This document shows, piece after piece, positions 10,956 through 22,546 of a DNA stretch of 64,000 nt (its first letter is position 1; each line of letters starts with the position of its first letter). Origin of the DNA: Paeniglutamicibacter psychrophenolicus (GTDB taxonomy: Bacteria; Actinomycetota; Actinomycetes; Actinomycetales; Micrococcaceae); assembly GCF_030812255.1 (NCBI RefSeq), contig NZ_JAUSSH010000005.1, positions 208,966-272,965 on the forward strand, in the 5' to 3' direction. The translations under genes were made by a program, and so were the position numbers. Under the pieces are notes generated by a model. That model was not told where the DNA came from and did no database searches. It saw nothing but the letters and a program-made list of their open reading frames with translations.

Positions 10956-11709
10956 GCGTCACGTCGTCATCCACCCCGACCTGCCGGCCACCGCCGCAGC
11001 TGTCGCCGCCCGGCTGGTCACCGCGATCCTCGACGCGCAGGCCGCGCGCGGGGAGGCGTCCATCGTGCTCACCGGCGGAACCCTGGGCATCGCCTCGCTG
11101 CAGGCCGTCGCCGACTCCCCCGCGCTGGGCGCGGTGGACTGGTCGCGGGTGAACTTCTACTGGGGGGACGAGCGCTTCGTCGAGGCCGGCTCCCCGGACC
11201 GCAACGCGGTGCAGGCCGAGGTGCTGCTGGGCGTGCTCGATGCCCACGGCCTGGACCGGGGCCGGGTGTACGCCATGGGCGCGGCCGACGAGTTCGGGAC
11301 CCCGGAGGAGGCGGCCGCCGCCTACGCGCACCTGCTGGAGCGGGAGGCCTCCGACGAGGGAACCGCCGGTTCCCTGCCGGTCTTCGACGTGCTGATGCTG
11401 GGCATGGGCCCGGACTCGCACGTGGCCTCGCTGTTCCCCGACCACGCGGGTGCCGCGGCAACCGGTGCAAACGTCATCGGGGTGCGGGATTCGCCCAAGC
11501 CGCCGCCGCTGCGCGTGTCCCTTACCTTCGAGGCCATCAACACCGCCCGCGCGGTGTGGCTCGTGGTCGCCGGGGCCGACAAGGCCCCCGCGGCAGGCGT
11601 GGCCCTGGGCCAGGAGCCGGTGGAGCGCGAACGCGTTCCGGCCTCCGGGGTGTCGGGCACGCAGGGCACCTGGTGGCTCATGGATGCCGCCGCCGCGGCC
11701 CTGGTCTGA
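10939..11709 (+). CDS. pgl: 6-phosphogluconolactonase
   Basis: It hydrolyses 6-phosphogluconolactone, the product of Zwf, to 6-phosphogluconate. The protein has 256 residues and the GlcN6P-isomerase/6PGL fold: an N-terminal VVIHPDLPATAAAVAARL, then VNFYWGDERFV near residue 70 and LGMGPDSHVASLFP near residue 155. The usual motif is GMGPDGHVASL, so a Ser replaces a Gly here. Start GTG at 10939 lies inside the end of opcA, with GAGGAGC as ribosome-binding site. This is the last gene of the operon. gnd, the next enzyme, is not in the window. Confidence 0.95.
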   Translation: MPVSARRHVVIHPDLPATAAAVAARLVTAILDAQAARGEASIVLTGGTLGIASLQAVADSPALGAVDWSRVNFYWGDERFVEAGSPDRNAVQAEVLLGVLDAHGLDRGRVYAMGAADEFGTPEEAAAAYAHLLEREASDEGTAGSLPVFDVLMLGMGPDSHVASLFPDHAGAAATGANVIGVRDSPKPPPLRVSLTFEAINTARAVWLVVAGADKAPAAGVALGQEPVERERVPASGVSGTQGTWWLMDAAAAALV

Positions 11710-11728
11710 CCGGTTTTCCACCCACGCC

Positions 11729-11777
11729 AAAGCGCGGCCCGCCTCATCCGTTGAAGGAGAGGCGGGCCGCGCTTTTT
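11729..11777 (+). terminator. Bidirectional terminator between pgl and secG
   Basis: A long stem (AAAGCGCGGCCCGCCT / AGGCGGGCCGCGCTTT) ends in five T on the plus strand and is preceded by A-rich sequence, so it also works on the minus strand. It lies 20 bases after pgl and 28 bases after the convergent secG. Confidence 0.88.
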
Positions 11778-11804
11778 GCCTGCTTGGTGCGGTGCGGCCG
11801 AAGG

Positions 11805-12056
11805 CTAGGACTCGACGCTGAAGCGCATGACCAGGCCCAGGCCGATGATGACGGCGGCCCAGATTACTCCCAGGATGATGGTCACGCGGTTGAGGTTGCG
11901 CTCGGCGACGCCGGAGGAGCCCAGCGAGGTGGTCATGCCACCGCCGAACATGTCGGACATGCCGCCGCCGCGGCCCTTGTGCAGCAGGATGAGCAGGGTG
12001 AGCAGCAGGCTCGTGATGCCCAGCAAAATCTGCAGTACCAACTTGATGACGTCCAC
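11805..12056 (-). CDS. secG: Preprotein translocase subunit SecG
   Basis: A small membrane subunit of the SecYEG channel that helps SecA-driven export. The 83 residues hold two membrane segments (about residues 3-24 and 60-78), joined by the typical Gly-rich cytosolic loop HKGRGGGMSDMFGGGMTTSL. Start is GTG at 12056. It is last in the gap-pgk-tpiA-secG order common in actinobacteria, 28 bases after tpiA. Confidence 0.94.
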   Translation of the reverse strand: MDVIKLVLQILLGITSLLLTLLILLHKGRGGGMSDMFGGGMTTSLGSSGVAERNLNRVTIILGVIWAAVIIGLGLVMRFSVES

Positions 12057-12084
12057 TATTGCCCTTCAATCCGCTCGATGGCGA

Positions 12085-12900
12085 TTAGTCGGTCACCAGG
12101 TGGTGCTCGAACCTAACAATGTTAGCAAATTCCGCGGCGTCCAACGAGGCCCCGCCCACCAACACGCCGTCGACGTCGCGCTGGGCGAGGATTGCCGCGG
12201 CATTCGACGCCTTGACGGAGCCGCCGTACAGCACGCGGACCGAGGCCGCGGTCTCGTCGCCGAAGAGCACCGCAAGCTCGGTGCGGATGGCGGCGCACAG
12301 CTCCTGCGCGTCTTCCGGTCCCGCGACCTCGCCGGTGCCGATGGCCCAGACCGGCTCGTAGGCAACCACGAGGGTTTCCGCCTGCTCGGAGGTGACCCCG
12401 GCCAGCGAACCACGCAACTGCTCGAGCGTGTACTCGACGTGCGTTCCGGCCTGGCGGATCTCCAGTCCCTCGCCCACGCACAGCACCGGGACGAGCCCGT
12501 GGCGGTATGCGGCGACGACCTTTGAGGCCAGCAGCTCGTCGGACTCGTGGTGCAGGGCCCGGCGTTCGCTGTGCCCCACCAGCACGTAGCCGCAGCCCAG
12601 GCGGGAGAGGAACTGTCCGGAGATTTCCCCGGTGTAGGCGCCGGAGTCGTGGGCGGAGAGGTCCTGGGCGCCGTAGCGCACCGGGAGGTTGTCGCCCATG
12701 GTCAGCGTCTGCACGCCGCGCAGGTCGGTGAACGGCGGGAAGACCGCCACCTCGACCCGCTCGAAGTCGTGCTCGGCGTCGGCCAGCGTCCAGGCCAGCT
12801 TCTGCAGCAGCGTGATGCCCTGGACATGGTCCATGTTCATCTTCCAGTTGCCGGCAATCAGCGGCTTCCGGTCGAATTTACCGTTGGTCGAAGTGGTCAC
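12085..12900 (-). CDS. tpiA: Triosephosphate isomerase
   Basis: It interconverts dihydroxyacetone phosphate and glyceraldehyde-3-phosphate. This is a TIM barrel of 271 residues. The catalytic residues are visible: Lys in LIAGNWKMN, His in VGHSERR, Glu in [11 protein letters not shown], and the phosphate loop [11 protein letters not shown]. The GTG start overlaps the pgk stop by four bases (GTGA), so translation is coupled. Confidence 0.97.
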   Translation of the reverse strand: MTTSTNGKFDRKPLIAGNWKMNMDHVQGITLLQKLAWTLADAEHDFERVEVAVFPPFTDLRGVQTLTMGDNLPVRYGAQDLSAHDSGAYTGEISGQFLSRLGCGYVLVGHSERRALHHESDELLASKVVAAYRHGLVPVLCVGEGLEIRQAGTHVEYTLEQLRGSLAGVTSEQAETLVVAYEPVWAIGTGEVAGPEDAQELCAAIRTELAVLFGDETAASVRVLYGGSVKASNAAAILAQRDVDGVLVGGASLDAAEFANIVRFEHHLVTD

Positions 12901-14129
12901 TTACGCGCCTCCAAGGCAGTCAGGCCTGGCAGTTCCTTGCCCTCGAGGTACTCGAGGGAGGCACCGCCGCCGGTGGAAATATGTCCGAAATCGTCGTCGT
13001 GGAAACCCAGGGTGCGCACCGCGGCGGCGGAATCCCCGCCGCCGACGACGCTGAACGCCTCGGATTCGGCCAGCGCGCCGGCCACCGCACGGGTGCCGTT
13101 CGCGAATGCCGGGATCTCGAAGACGCCCATGGGCCCGTTCCAGAAGACCGTGTTGGCACTGGTGATGTAGCTGGCGAAGGTTTCCCCGGAGACCGGGCCG
13201 ATGTCCAGGCCCAGGCCGGTGTCGCCGAAGCGCCCGCCGGTGATGTCGTCGGCCGGGCGCACCTCGTGCTCGGCGTCGGCCCCGAACTTCGAGGCGACAA
13301 CCACGTCGGTGGGCAGCACGATGTCGCAGCCCAGTTCCTTGGCGCGCGAGAGGTAGCCGCGGCAGGTTTCCAGCTGGTCTTCCTCAAGCAGCGAGCCGCC
13401 GACCTCGTGGCCCAGGGCCTTGAGGAAGGTGAAGGCCATGCCGCCGCCAATCAGCAGGTGGTCGGCCTTCCCGAGCAGGTTCTCGATCACCGCAAGCTTG
13501 TCCGAGACCTTGGATCCGCCCAGCACGACTACGTAGGGGCGTTTGGGCGCCTCGGTGAGGGTCTTCAGGACCCGCACCTCGGTGGCCACCAGGTCGCCCT
13601 GGTAGGCCGGAAGCAGTGCGGCGATGTCGTACACCGAGGCGTGCTTGCGGTGCACCGCGCCGAAGGCGTCGTTCACGTAGGCACCGCCCTCGCCGGCCAG
13701 TGCGGCCAGTTCGGCGGCGAACTGCGCGCGCTCGCCCTGGTCCTTGGAGGTTTCGCGCGCATCGAAGCGCACGTTTTCCAGCACCAGCACGGCACCGTCA
13801 CCCAGTTCGCCGGCAAGCTTCTGCGCGGAAGGACCCGTGACGTCGGTTGCGGTGCGCACGTCGAGCCCGGAGAGCTCGGCCAGGCGCGTGGACGCCGGGG
13901 CGATGGAGTATGTGGGGTCGGGTTCGCCCTTGGGGCGGCCCAGATGTGCCATGACAATGACGCGGGCGCCGGCCTCGGCCAGCTTCTGCACCACGGGAAT
14001 GGAGGCGCGTACACGCCCATCGTCGGTGACGGTGAAGCCATCGAGCGGCACGTTCAGGTCGCTGCGGACCAGAACGCGCCGCCCAAGGACACCATCGGCG
14101 ATCAGTTCGTCGAGAGTGTGGGAAGTCAT
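12897..14129 (-). CDS. pgk: Phosphoglycerate kinase
   Basis: It makes ATP from 1,3-bisphosphoglycerate. The 410 residues match the family. [14 protein letters not shown] opens the N-terminal domain, with [10 protein letters not shown] and ENVRFDARE as substrate-binding elements and [14 protein letters not shown] at the hinge. The nucleotide domain ends with a [13 protein letters not shown] loop ([15 protein letters not shown]) and [13 protein letters not shown]. The ATG at 14129 follows gap by 27 bases. Confidence 0.97.
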   Translation of the reverse strand: MTSHTLDELIADGVLGRRVLVRSDLNVPLDGFTVTDDGRVRASIPVVQKLAEAGARVIVMAHLGRPKGEPDPTYSIAPASTRLAELSGLDVRTATDVTGPSAQKLAGELGDGAVLVLENVRFDARETSKDQGERAQFAAELAALAGEGGAYVNDAFGAVHRKHASVYDIAALLPAYQGDLVATEVRVLKTLTEAPKRPYVVVLGGSKVSDKLAVIENLLGKADHLLIGGGMAFTFLKALGHEVGGSLLEEDQLETCRGYLSRAKELGCDIVLPTDVVVASKFGADAEHEVRPADDITGGRFGDTGLGLDIGPVSGETFASYITSANTVFWNGPMGVFEIPAFANGTRAVAGALAESEAFSVVGGGDSAAAVRTLGFHDDDFGHISTGGGASLEYLEGKELPGLTALEARK

Positions 14130-14156
14130 GTGACTAGGTTATCCGAGTCTCGGGGA

Positions 14157-16039
<1,883 letters not shown>

Positions 16040-16131
16040 AATGACTCCTCATTCTCATCGGCACCCATCAAGAAGTGGATGCGTTCTTCTTCGTTACTGC
16101 ATCTCCGCGCAACAGCGGAAAATCCTTGGGC

Positions 16132-17112
16132 TCAGTGTTCGAGCATATCCAGTGGAACGCTGGCCTCGGTGCCGGGTATTCCCAGTTCGGAGGCCCTTTT
16201 GTCGGCCATGGCCAGCAAGCGGCGGATCCGCCCGGCGATCGCGTCCTTGGTCATCGGCGGCTCGGCCATGCGTCCGAGCTCGTCCAGCGACGCCTGCTTG
16301 TGCGCCACGCGCAGCGCGCCGGCGTACTTGAGGTGCTCGGGGACCTCGTCGCCCAGGATCTCCAGGGCGCGTTCCACCCTGGCGCCGGCGGCCACGGCTG
16401 CCTGGGCCGAACGGCGCAGGTTCGCGTCGTCGAAGTTGGCCAGCCGGTTCGCGGTGGCACGCACTTCCTTGCGCATGCGGCGCTCTTCCCAGACCATCAA
16501 GGCGTCGTGGGCACCCATGCGGGTGAGCAGCTGGGCGATGGCCTCCCCGTCGCGGATGACCACGCGGTCCACGCCGCGGACCTCGCGGGCCTTGGCGACA
16601 AGTCCCAGGCGCCTGGCGGCACCGACCAGTGCCAGTGCGGACTCGGGGCCGGGGCAGGTGATTTCCAGTGCCGAGGAACGCCCGGGCTCGGTCAGCGAAC
16701 CGTGTGAGAGGAAGGCGCCGCGCCACACGGCCTCGGCGTCGGCGGTGGAGCCGTTGACGATGACCGAGGGCAGCCCGCGCACCGGTCGGCCGCGCCCGTC
16801 GAGCAGGCCGGTCTGGCGGGCCAGGGCCTCGCCGTCGCGGACCACGCGGACCACGTAGCGGTTGCCGCGGCGCAGCCCTCCCCCGGAAACCACGATGATT
16901 TCGGAGGCGTGGCCGTAGACCTCGGCGATGGCGGCACGAAGCCGCCGGGCGGTGGAGGCGAGGTCGACCTCGGCCTCGATGACGATGCGTCCGGAGATGA
17001 TGTGCAGGCCGCCGCAGAATCGCAGCATGGTGGATACTTCTGCCTTGCGCTCGGAGGATCTCCGAATCTCAAGCCGGGACAGCTCGTCCTTGACGGAAGC
17101 CGTCAGTGCCAT
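16132..17112 (-). CDS. whiA: DNA-binding protein WhiA
   Basis: A conserved Gram-positive regulator, linked in Streptomyces to sporulation and division genes. It has 326 residues from the ATG at 17112 ([16 protein letters not shown]). The N-terminal part is the degenerate LAGLIDADG-homing-endonuclease fold ([14 protein letters not shown] ... [12 protein letters not shown]), without catalytic function in this family. The C-terminal helix-turn-helix follows ([20 protein letters not shown] ... [14 protein letters not shown]). It is the last gene of uvrC-rapZ-yvcK-whiA, 10 bases after yvcK. In a non-sporulating coccoid/rod actinobacterium it probably acts in cell-cycle control. Confidence 0.96.
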   Translation of the reverse strand: MALTASVKDELSRLEIRRSSERKAEVSTMLRFCGGLHIISGRIVIEAEVDLASTARRLRAAIAEVYGHASEIIVVSGGGLRRGNRYVVRVVRDGEALARQTGLLDGRGRPVRGLPSVIVNGSTADAEAVWRGAFLSHGSLTEPGRSSALEITCPGPESALALVGAARRLGLVAKAREVRGVDRVVIRDGEAIAQLLTRMGAHDALMVWEERRMRKEVRATANRLANFDDANLRRSAQAAVAAGARVERALEILGDEVPEHLKYAGALRVAHKQASLDELGRMAEPPMTKDAIAGRIRRLLAMADKRASELGIPGTEASVPLDMLEH

Positions 17113-17122
17113 GGATTGTTTC

Positions 17123-18163
17123 CTAACTGCTGGGCTCGTCTGTGCTGAACGTGGTGAACACGTCGTGGTATGCGGCGGCAAGTCTCAAGGGGTCGTGGAC
17201 TGCTCGTCCGGCACCAACCCCTACTTTACCGAAAAAGGTGCGGGCACCTAGCCGGGCGGCGGCGTGGGTGAACGCCTCGTGGTCCGAAATCGTCGCCGGG
17301 TCTGCCAATACGGCGTCCAGGCGCAGGTCCGGGGCGTACTTGGCGATGACTTCAAGGTGCGCGGCGGCGTCCATCCCGCCGGTCTCGGCGGTGTCGGTGG
17401 AAAGGTTCATGGTCAGCAGCCGGCGCGCCGCGGTCTGCTGCAGGCCTTCGCGCATTTCGGGCAGCAGCAGGTGCGGCAGCACCGAGGTGTACCAGGAGCC
17501 CGGGCCGAGCACGACCCAGTCGGCCAGCTCGATGGCGTCCAGCGCCTCGGTGCAGGCCGCGGCGTCGGCCGGTTCCAGGCGCACGTTGGAGACCAGGGCG
17601 CTTTCGCCGGCCTCGGCGAGCTTCGCCTGGCCGGAGAGCCGGCGCTGCACCAGCCCGCTGCCGGCGTCTTCCTGCAACACGTCCCCGGTGATGGTCAGCG
17701 GCGTGGTGCTCATGGGCAGCACCTGGCCGCGGGCCCCGAGCAGGGCCCCGGCCCAGCGCAGCCCCGCCACGGGGTCCTTGAGCAGTTCCCACAGGGCGAC
17801 GATCAGCAGGTTGCCCACGGCGTGCTGGTCCAGCGCGGCGCTCGACCCGGGCTTCGAGGTGAAGCGGTGCTGCATGACATCGCGCCAGGTCCGGCCCCAG
17901 TCGGTGTCGTCGCACAGGGCGGCCAGCGCCATGCGCAGGTCCCCGGGGGGCAGCACGTCGAGCTCCTCGCGCAGGCGCCCGGAGGAGCCCCCGTCGTCGG
18001 CGACCGTGACGATGGCGGTCAGGTCGGTGGTCAGCCGGCGCAGCGCGGACAGCGATGCCGACAGGCCGTGGCCGCCGCCGAGCGCGACCACGCGCACGAC
18101 CTTGTTCTCCCCGGCGGAGCGGGAAGGTGGCTGGATGGGGATGGGGCCGGTGAAAAACGCCAT
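17123..18163 (-). CDS. yvcK: Gluconeogenesis factor YvcK/CofD-like (UDP-GlcNAc-binding)
   Basis: YvcK-family proteins bind UDP-sugars and are needed for wall synthesis during growth on gluconeogenic carbon sources; the mechanism is regulatory rather than catalytic. Visible signatures are [18 protein letters not shown] near residue 25, [17 protein letters not shown] near residue 50, and [15 protein letters not shown]. The length of 346 residues is normal. The gene starts at ATG 18163, 6 bases after the rapZ stop, in the conserved rapZ-yvcK-whiA order. Confidence 0.94.
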   Translation of the reverse strand: MAFFTGPIPIQPPSRSAGENKVVRVVALGGGHGLSASLSALRRLTTDLTAIVTVADDGGSSGRLREELDVLPPGDLRMALAALCDDTDWGRTWRDVMQHRFTSKPGSSAALDQHAVGNLLIVALWELLKDPVAGLRWAGALLGARGQVLPMSTTPLTITGDVLQEDAGSGLVQRRLSGQAKLAEAGESALVSNVRLEPADAAACTEALDAIELADWVVLGPGSWYTSVLPHLLLPEMREGLQQTAARRLLTMNLSTDTAETGGMDAAAHLEVIAKYAPDLRLDAVLADPATISDHEAFTHAAARLGARTFFGKVGVGAGRAVHDPLRLAAAYHDVFTTFSTDEPSS

Positions 18164-18169
18164 GGCGGA

Positions 18170-19063
18170 CTACTCGCGTCCCAGGTCCCGGTGCGTGACG
18201 TTGACACGCACATTGGGCAGCTGGGCCAGCCGGCGCCCGATTTCCTCGGCCGTGGCCACCGAGCGGTGCTTGCCGCCGGTGCAGCCCACCGCCAGGGTGG
18301 CGTAGTGCTTGTTTTCGCGGCGGTAGCCCTCGAAGACCGGCTCCAGGGCACCGATGTAGCGTTCGATGAATTCGGCGGCGCCCGTGGCCGACAGCACGTA
18401 GTCGGAGACCGCCTTGTCCTTGCCGGTGTGCGGGCGCAGCTCGGGGACCCAGTGCGGGTTGGGGATGAAGCGCACGTCGGCGACGTAGTTGGCGTCGGTG
18501 GGGACCCCGTATTTGAAGCCGAAGCTCATCACGTTCAGCCGCAGCACGATCGGCCCGGACTCGGAGAACAGTTCGGTGATGGTGCGGGCCAGGTCGTGCA
18601 CCGACATCTCGGTGGTGTCCACGACGATTTCTGCCGCTTCCTTCAGTTCGCGCAGCACCTCGCGTTCGCGGTTGATGCCGTCGACGATGCGATCGTCCTC
18701 CTGCAGCGGGTGCGGGCGCCGACCCTGTTCGAAGCGGCGGACCAACAGGTCGTCCGCGGCGTCCAGGAAGAGCACGCGGTAGGCGATGCCCGCGCTGGTG
18801 AGCGCGTTCAGGTTTTCCCGCAGCTGCGGGAAGAGCGACTTGGAGCGCACATCCATGACCACCGCGAGCTTCGGGATGGAGCCCCCGGAGTGCGCGACGA
18901 TCTCGGTGAGCATGCCCAACAGCGTCGGGGGGAGGTTTTCCACCACGTACCACCCATGGTCCTCCAGGGCATGGGCCGCGGTGGTGCGGCCGGCTCCCGA
19001 CATTCCGGTGATGACAAGTAGTTCGGACTCTGGTGGTTTCACGGGGGAAAGCTCGGTGGTCAT
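18170..19063 (-). CDS. rapZ: RNase adapter RapZ / nucleotide-binding protein
   Basis: In E. coli RapZ controls glmS mRNA through small RNAs; in actinobacteria its role is less clear. The 297-residue protein has an N-terminal P-loop, [14 protein letters not shown], in which Arg replaces the usual Lys. It also has [36 protein letters not shown], and the C-terminal [15 protein letters not shown] phosphate-binding motif. The start is ATG 19063, 35 bases after uvrC. It is probably cotranscribed with uvrC and yvcK. Confidence 0.94.
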   Translation of the reverse strand: MTTELSPVKPPESELLVITGMSGAGRTTAAHALEDHGWYVVENLPPTLLGMLTEIVAHSGGSIPKLAVVMDVRSKSLFPQLRENLNALTSAGIAYRVLFLDAADDLLVRRFEQGRRPHPLQEDDRIVDGINREREVLRELKEAAEIVVDTTEMSVHDLARTITELFSESGPIVLRLNVMSFGFKYGVPTDANYVADVRFIPNPHWVPELRPHTGKDKAVSDYVLSATGAAEFIERYIGALEPVFEGYRRENKHYATLAVGCTGGKHRSVATAEEIGRRLAQLPNVRVNVTHRDLGRE

Positions 19064-19098
19064 GTTCCTAGCCTAGTCGCCCGCGGGTCCCGATTCGG

Positions 19099-21060
19099 TC
19101 AGTCCAGCACTTCACCTGTGGTCATGTTCACTGCCGGCGCATCCGCGCCGGATGCGGCCAGCGCGTCGAACACCGTGGCGGCCAGTGCCGGGCCGATGCC
19201 CGGGACCTCCAGCAGCTGCTCCACCGTGGCGGCGCGCATCTTCTTCATCGAGCCGAAGTGCTTGCGCAGCGCCTCGCGCTTGGCCGGGCCCAGCCCGGGA
19301 ATGGTGTCCAGCAGCGAGGTGGTCATCGAGGCCGAGCGCTTCTTGCGGTGGAAGGTGATGGCGAAGCGGTGCGCCTCGTCGCGGACCCGCTGGACCAGGT
19401 AGAGGGCGTGGGAGGCCCGCGGCAGGATCACCGGGAACTCGTCGTCCGGCAGCCACAGCTCCTCCAGCCGCTTGGCCAGCCCGACCACGTACACGTCGTC
19501 GATGCCCAAATCGGCCAGGGCCCGGGAGGCGGCGGCGACCTGCGGGGGTCCGCCGTCGACGATGACCAGCGAGGGCGGGTAGGCGAAGCGGCGGGCGGGC
19601 ATGCGCTCGGACGCGTCGGCGATGTCGATTTCCCCGCTGATCATCGGCACGGTGTCTTCCATGTCCGCCAGGTAGTTCTTGAAGCGGCGGGAGATCACGT
19701 CGTACATCGAGGCGGTGTCGTCGCGCGCGGCATCCCCGGTGATCGAGAACTTGCGGTAGTCGGCCTTCTTGGGCAGCCCGTCCTCGAAGACGACCATGGA
19801 GGCGACCACGTTGGTGCCCTGGGTGTGCGAGGCGTCGTAGCATTCGATGCGCAGCAGCGGGGCCGGCAGCCCCAGGGCGTCCTGGAGTTCCTGCAGCGAG
19901 GCCGACCGGGTGGTCAGGTCACCGGCGCGGCGGGACTTGTGCAGGCGCAGCGACTGCTCCGCGTTTTCCCGCACGGTTTCGGCCAGCGTCGCCTTGTCCC
20001 CGCGCTGGGCCACGCGCAGCGAGACGGCCGAGCCGCGGCGCTCGTGCAGCCAGGCGGCGACGTCGTCGGCGTTCTCCGGCAGCACCGGGACCAGCACCTC
20101 GCGCGGGATCCTGTCGTCCCCGGCGGATTCGCCGTAGACCTGGGTGAGCATGTGCTCGATGAATTCCGCCGGGGTGGAGTCCTCGACCTTTTCCACGACC
20201 CAGCCGCGCTGGCCGCGGATACGCCCGTTGCGCACGTGGAAGACCTGCACGGCGGCCTCGAGCTCGTCCTCGTGCACCGCGAAGATGTCGGCCTCGGTGT
20301 TTTCGGCCAGCACCACGGCGTTGCGCTCGAAGACCCGGCGCAGCGCGGCGATGTCGTCGCGGTACCTGGCGGCCTGCTCGTATTCGAGCGTGTCGACGGC
20401 ATCTTTCATCTTGGCCTCGAGCTCCTTGATGAAGCGGGTGCCCTCCCCGCCCATGAACTGGCACAGGTCGGCGGCGAGCTGCTTGTGGTCCTCGGGGCTG
20501 ATGCGGCCCACGCAGGGGGCGGCGCACTTGTCGATGTAGCCCAGCAGGCAGGGCCGCCCGGAGGACTGGGCCCGGTTGAACACCCCGGCGGAGCAGCTGC
20601 GCACCGGGAAGACGCGCAGCAGCGTGTCCAGGGTTTCGCGGATGGCCTTGGCCGGGTAGAACGGGCCGAAGTACTTGGTGTCCTTGCGCTTGTCCCCGCG
20701 CATCACCAGCGCGCGCGGGTACTTCTCCCCCATGGTCACGGCCAGGTACGGGTAGGACTTGTCGTCGCGGAAGACGATGTTGAAGCGCGGGTTGTATTCC
20801 TTGATCCAGGTGTATTCCAGCTGCAGCGCCTCGAGCTCCGAGCCCACGACCGTCCACTCGACCGAGACTGCGGTGTGCACCATGGCGTGCGTCTTGGGGG
20901 TCAGCCCCGCGGGGTTGGCGAAGTAGGAGTTCAGCCGTTGGCGCAGCACCTTGGCCTTGCCGACGTAGATGACCCGGCCGACCTCGTCGCGGAAGCGGTA
21001 GACCCCGGGACGCGTCGGAATGTCCCCGGTGGCGGGGCGGTAGCTCTGGGGGTCTGCCAC
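19099..21060 (-). CDS. uvrC: Excinuclease ABC subunit C
   Basis: The nuclease of nucleotide excision repair; it makes both incisions after UvrA/UvrB mark damage. The protein has 653 residues. The GIY-YIG domain opens with PTRPGVYRFRDEVGRVIYVG near residue 20, and a UvrB-contacting UVR motif lies near 200 (LEAKMKDAVDTLEYEQAARYRD). The C-terminal RNase-H-like nuclease has IECYDASHTQGTN, and two helix-hairpin-helix elements follow (LDTIPGLGPAKREALRKHFG, LLEVPGIGPALA). The open frame continues upstream, but GTG at 21060 with GGAG 9 bases before it gives the normal length. It is 14 bases after plsC. Confidence 0.96.
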   Translation of the reverse strand: MADPQSYRPATGDIPTRPGVYRFRDEVGRVIYVGKAKVLRQRLNSYFANPAGLTPKTHAMVHTAVSVEWTVVGSELEALQLEYTWIKEYNPRFNIVFRDDKSYPYLAVTMGEKYPRALVMRGDKRKDTKYFGPFYPAKAIRETLDTLLRVFPVRSCSAGVFNRAQSSGRPCLLGYIDKCAAPCVGRISPEDHKQLAADLCQFMGGEGTRFIKELEAKMKDAVDTLEYEQAARYRDDIAALRRVFERNAVVLAENTEADIFAVHEDELEAAVQVFHVRNGRIRGQRGWVVEKVEDSTPAEFIEHMLTQVYGESAGDDRIPREVLVPVLPENADDVAAWLHERRGSAVSLRVAQRGDKATLAETVRENAEQSLRLHKSRRAGDLTTRSASLQELQDALGLPAPLLRIECYDASHTQGTNVVASMVVFEDGLPKKADYRKFSITGDAARDDTASMYDVISRRFKNYLADMEDTVPMISGEIDIADASERMPARRFAYPPSLVIVDGGPPQVAAASRALADLGIDDVYVVGLAKRLEELWLPDDEFPVILPRASHALYLVQRVRDEAHRFAITFHRKKRSASMTTSLLDTIPGLGPAKREALRKHFGSMKKMRAATVEQLLEVPGIGPALAATVFDALAASGADAPAVNMTTGEVLD

Positions 21061-21074
21061 TTCTGCTGCTCCGG

Positions 21075-21746
21075 TTACTGGTCGCTGATGGGGGTCTGGT
21101 TGTAGGCGTCCACGCGTTCCTGGCCGGTGAGCTCCGCGATGGCATCGACGATCGCGTCGGTGGCGGCGCGGCGCTGCGGCAGGGGGTGCTTGCGGCCCAG
21201 GTGCTCGAACTGCAGCGGCTTGCCGAAGGCGAGGGTGAAGTGGTGCGGCTTGATGGTGTTCTTCCCGGCCGGCTGCAGGTTCTCCGTGCCCACCAGCCCG
21301 ACCGGGACCACCGGCGCTCCGGTGGACAGCGCGAGCCAGCCCACGCCGGTGCGCCCGCGGTAGAGCTTGCCGTCGCGCGAGCGGGTGCCCTCGGGGTAGA
21401 TGCCGATGCCGCCGCCGGTCTCCAGGATGTCGACCAGCGATTCCAGGGCCGCAACGGAGGCGGCCTGTTCCCCGCGCTGGACCGGGATCGAGCCCACGGA
21501 TTCGAAGAAGGTCTTCATGGCCTTGCCCCTGAGGCCCGGGGTGGTGAAGTACTCGGCCTTGGCGAAGAACGCGACATCCCGCGGGGTCAGCGCCTGGATG
21601 ATGATGGAGTCCAGGAAGGAGAGGTGGTTGGAGGCGATGATGACCGGCCCGGTGCGGGGCACGTTTTCCAGTCCGGTGACGGTGGGGCGGCACAGCCCGG
21701 AAAGCAGCCCGCGGATCGAGGAGCGGGTCATGGTGTACAGGCTCAT
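21075..21746 (-). CDS. 1-acyl-sn-glycerol-3-phosphate acyltransferase (PlsC family)
   Basis: A membrane-associated lysophospholipid acyltransferase. The block-I motif NHLSFLD (His-x4-Asp catalytic pair) is near residue 40. The block-III motif YPEGTRSRDGKLYRGRTG is near residue 117, and PVVPVGLVGTEN follows as block IV. The 223 residues are standard for the short soluble or peripheral class. It starts immediately after the stop of the upstream HAD gene, with no intervening base. Actinobacteria have several paralogues, so the exact acceptor is uncertain. Confidence 0.88.
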   Translation of the reverse strand: MSLYTMTRSSIRGLLSGLCRPTVTGLENVPRTGPVIIASNHLSFLDSIIIQALTPRDVAFFAKAEYFTTPGLRGKAMKTFFESVGSIPVQRGEQAASVAALESLVDILETGGGIGIYPEGTRSRDGKLYRGRTGVGWLALSTGAPVVPVGLVGTENLQPAGKNTIKPHHFTLAFGKPLQFEHLGRKHPLPQRRAATDAIVDAIAELTGQERVDAYNQTPISDQ

Positions 21747-22466
21747 CTAGGCGCCGGCTCCCATCGGGTTGGCTGCCAACAGGGATTCGCGCAGCGTTTC
21801 CTCGGCGGCGTTGCCCAGCAGCAGCCCGGCAAGCTCGGCCAGGTCCGCGGCGTGCGCCCCGGCACCGGCGGCCTCGAGTTCGCCGGCTTCGGCGAAGCCC
21901 CAGCCGGCGCCGATGGAGGCCATGTCGTTCTCGTGGGCGGCCTCGATGTCGTAGCGCCGGTCCCCCACCATCACGCACTGGGCGGGGTCCAGGTCGTGCT
22001 CGGCGATCGCCGCGGCCAGGATGTGGGTCTTGGAGGAGGAGGTGCCGTCGCCCTCGTCGTCGTTGCCGAAAATCCCGTCCAGCAGGGGCGTGATGCCCTG
22101 GACCTCGAGCAGGGCCCGGGCGATGTGGGTGGGCTTGGCGGTGGCGACCAGCACCGTGGTGCCGGAGGCACGCAGCGCGGCCAGGAGTTCGGGGACGCCG
22201 GGGTACGGACGTGATGCCGCCATGCCGGATTCGGCATATTGCGCACGGTAGGTGGCGATCAGCGAACCGATGATCGAGGGGTCGACACCGTCGATGGTGG
22301 CCAGCCCGATGGTCAGCGGGGGCCCGATGAGGGACAGGAGTTTTTCTTCACCCGGATCGGGGACCTGCGCCTGCGTCAACGCAAAGCGGATGCCCGAGGT
22401 GATAGCCCCGGCCGGATCCACAAGGGTTCCATCGAGGTCAAGCAGCACGGCGGAGGGAGCAATCAT
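21747..22466 (-). CDS. HAD-superfamily phosphatase (phosphoglycolate-phosphatase-like)
   Basis: A soluble phosphatase of 239 residues. HAD motif I is LLDLDGTLVDP at residue 8, motif II is in the VLVATAKPTHIAR segment, the Lys is in SSSKTHILAAAI, and motif IV is VMVGDRRYDIEAA. A cap domain lies between motifs I and II, as in Gph/PgmB-type enzymes. The open frame upstream lies antiparallel inside uvrA territory and is not coding; the ATG at 22466 starts the family sequence. Its stop abuts the plsC start. The substrate is unknown. Confidence 0.86.
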   Translation of the reverse strand: MIAPSAVLLDLDGTLVDPAGAITSGIRFALTQAQVPDPGEEKLLSLIGPPLTIGLATIDGVDPSIIGSLIATYRAQYAESGMAASRPYPGVPELLAALRASGTTVLVATAKPTHIARALLEVQGITPLLDGIFGNDDEGDGTSSSKTHILAAAIAEHDLDPAQCVMVGDRRYDIEAAHENDMASIGAGWGFAEAGELEAAGAGAHAADLAELAGLLLGNAAEETLRESLLAANPMGAGA

Positions 22467-22499
22467 CACTGTCGTATTCTCGCATGAACTGGGCACTTG

Positions 22500-22542
22500 T
22501 GCCGTACGCGCATGCCCGAAACGGCATACACGCACGGCATTC
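22500..22542 (-). terminator. Imperfect hairpin after uvrA
   Basis: Arms GTGCCGTACGCGCATGCC and GGCATACACGCACGGCAT pair imperfectly around a CGAAAC loop, just after the uvrA stop. There is no T tract. It may only partly separate uvrA from the HAD-plsC-uvrC genes. Confidence 0.4.
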
Positions 22543-22546
22543 GCCC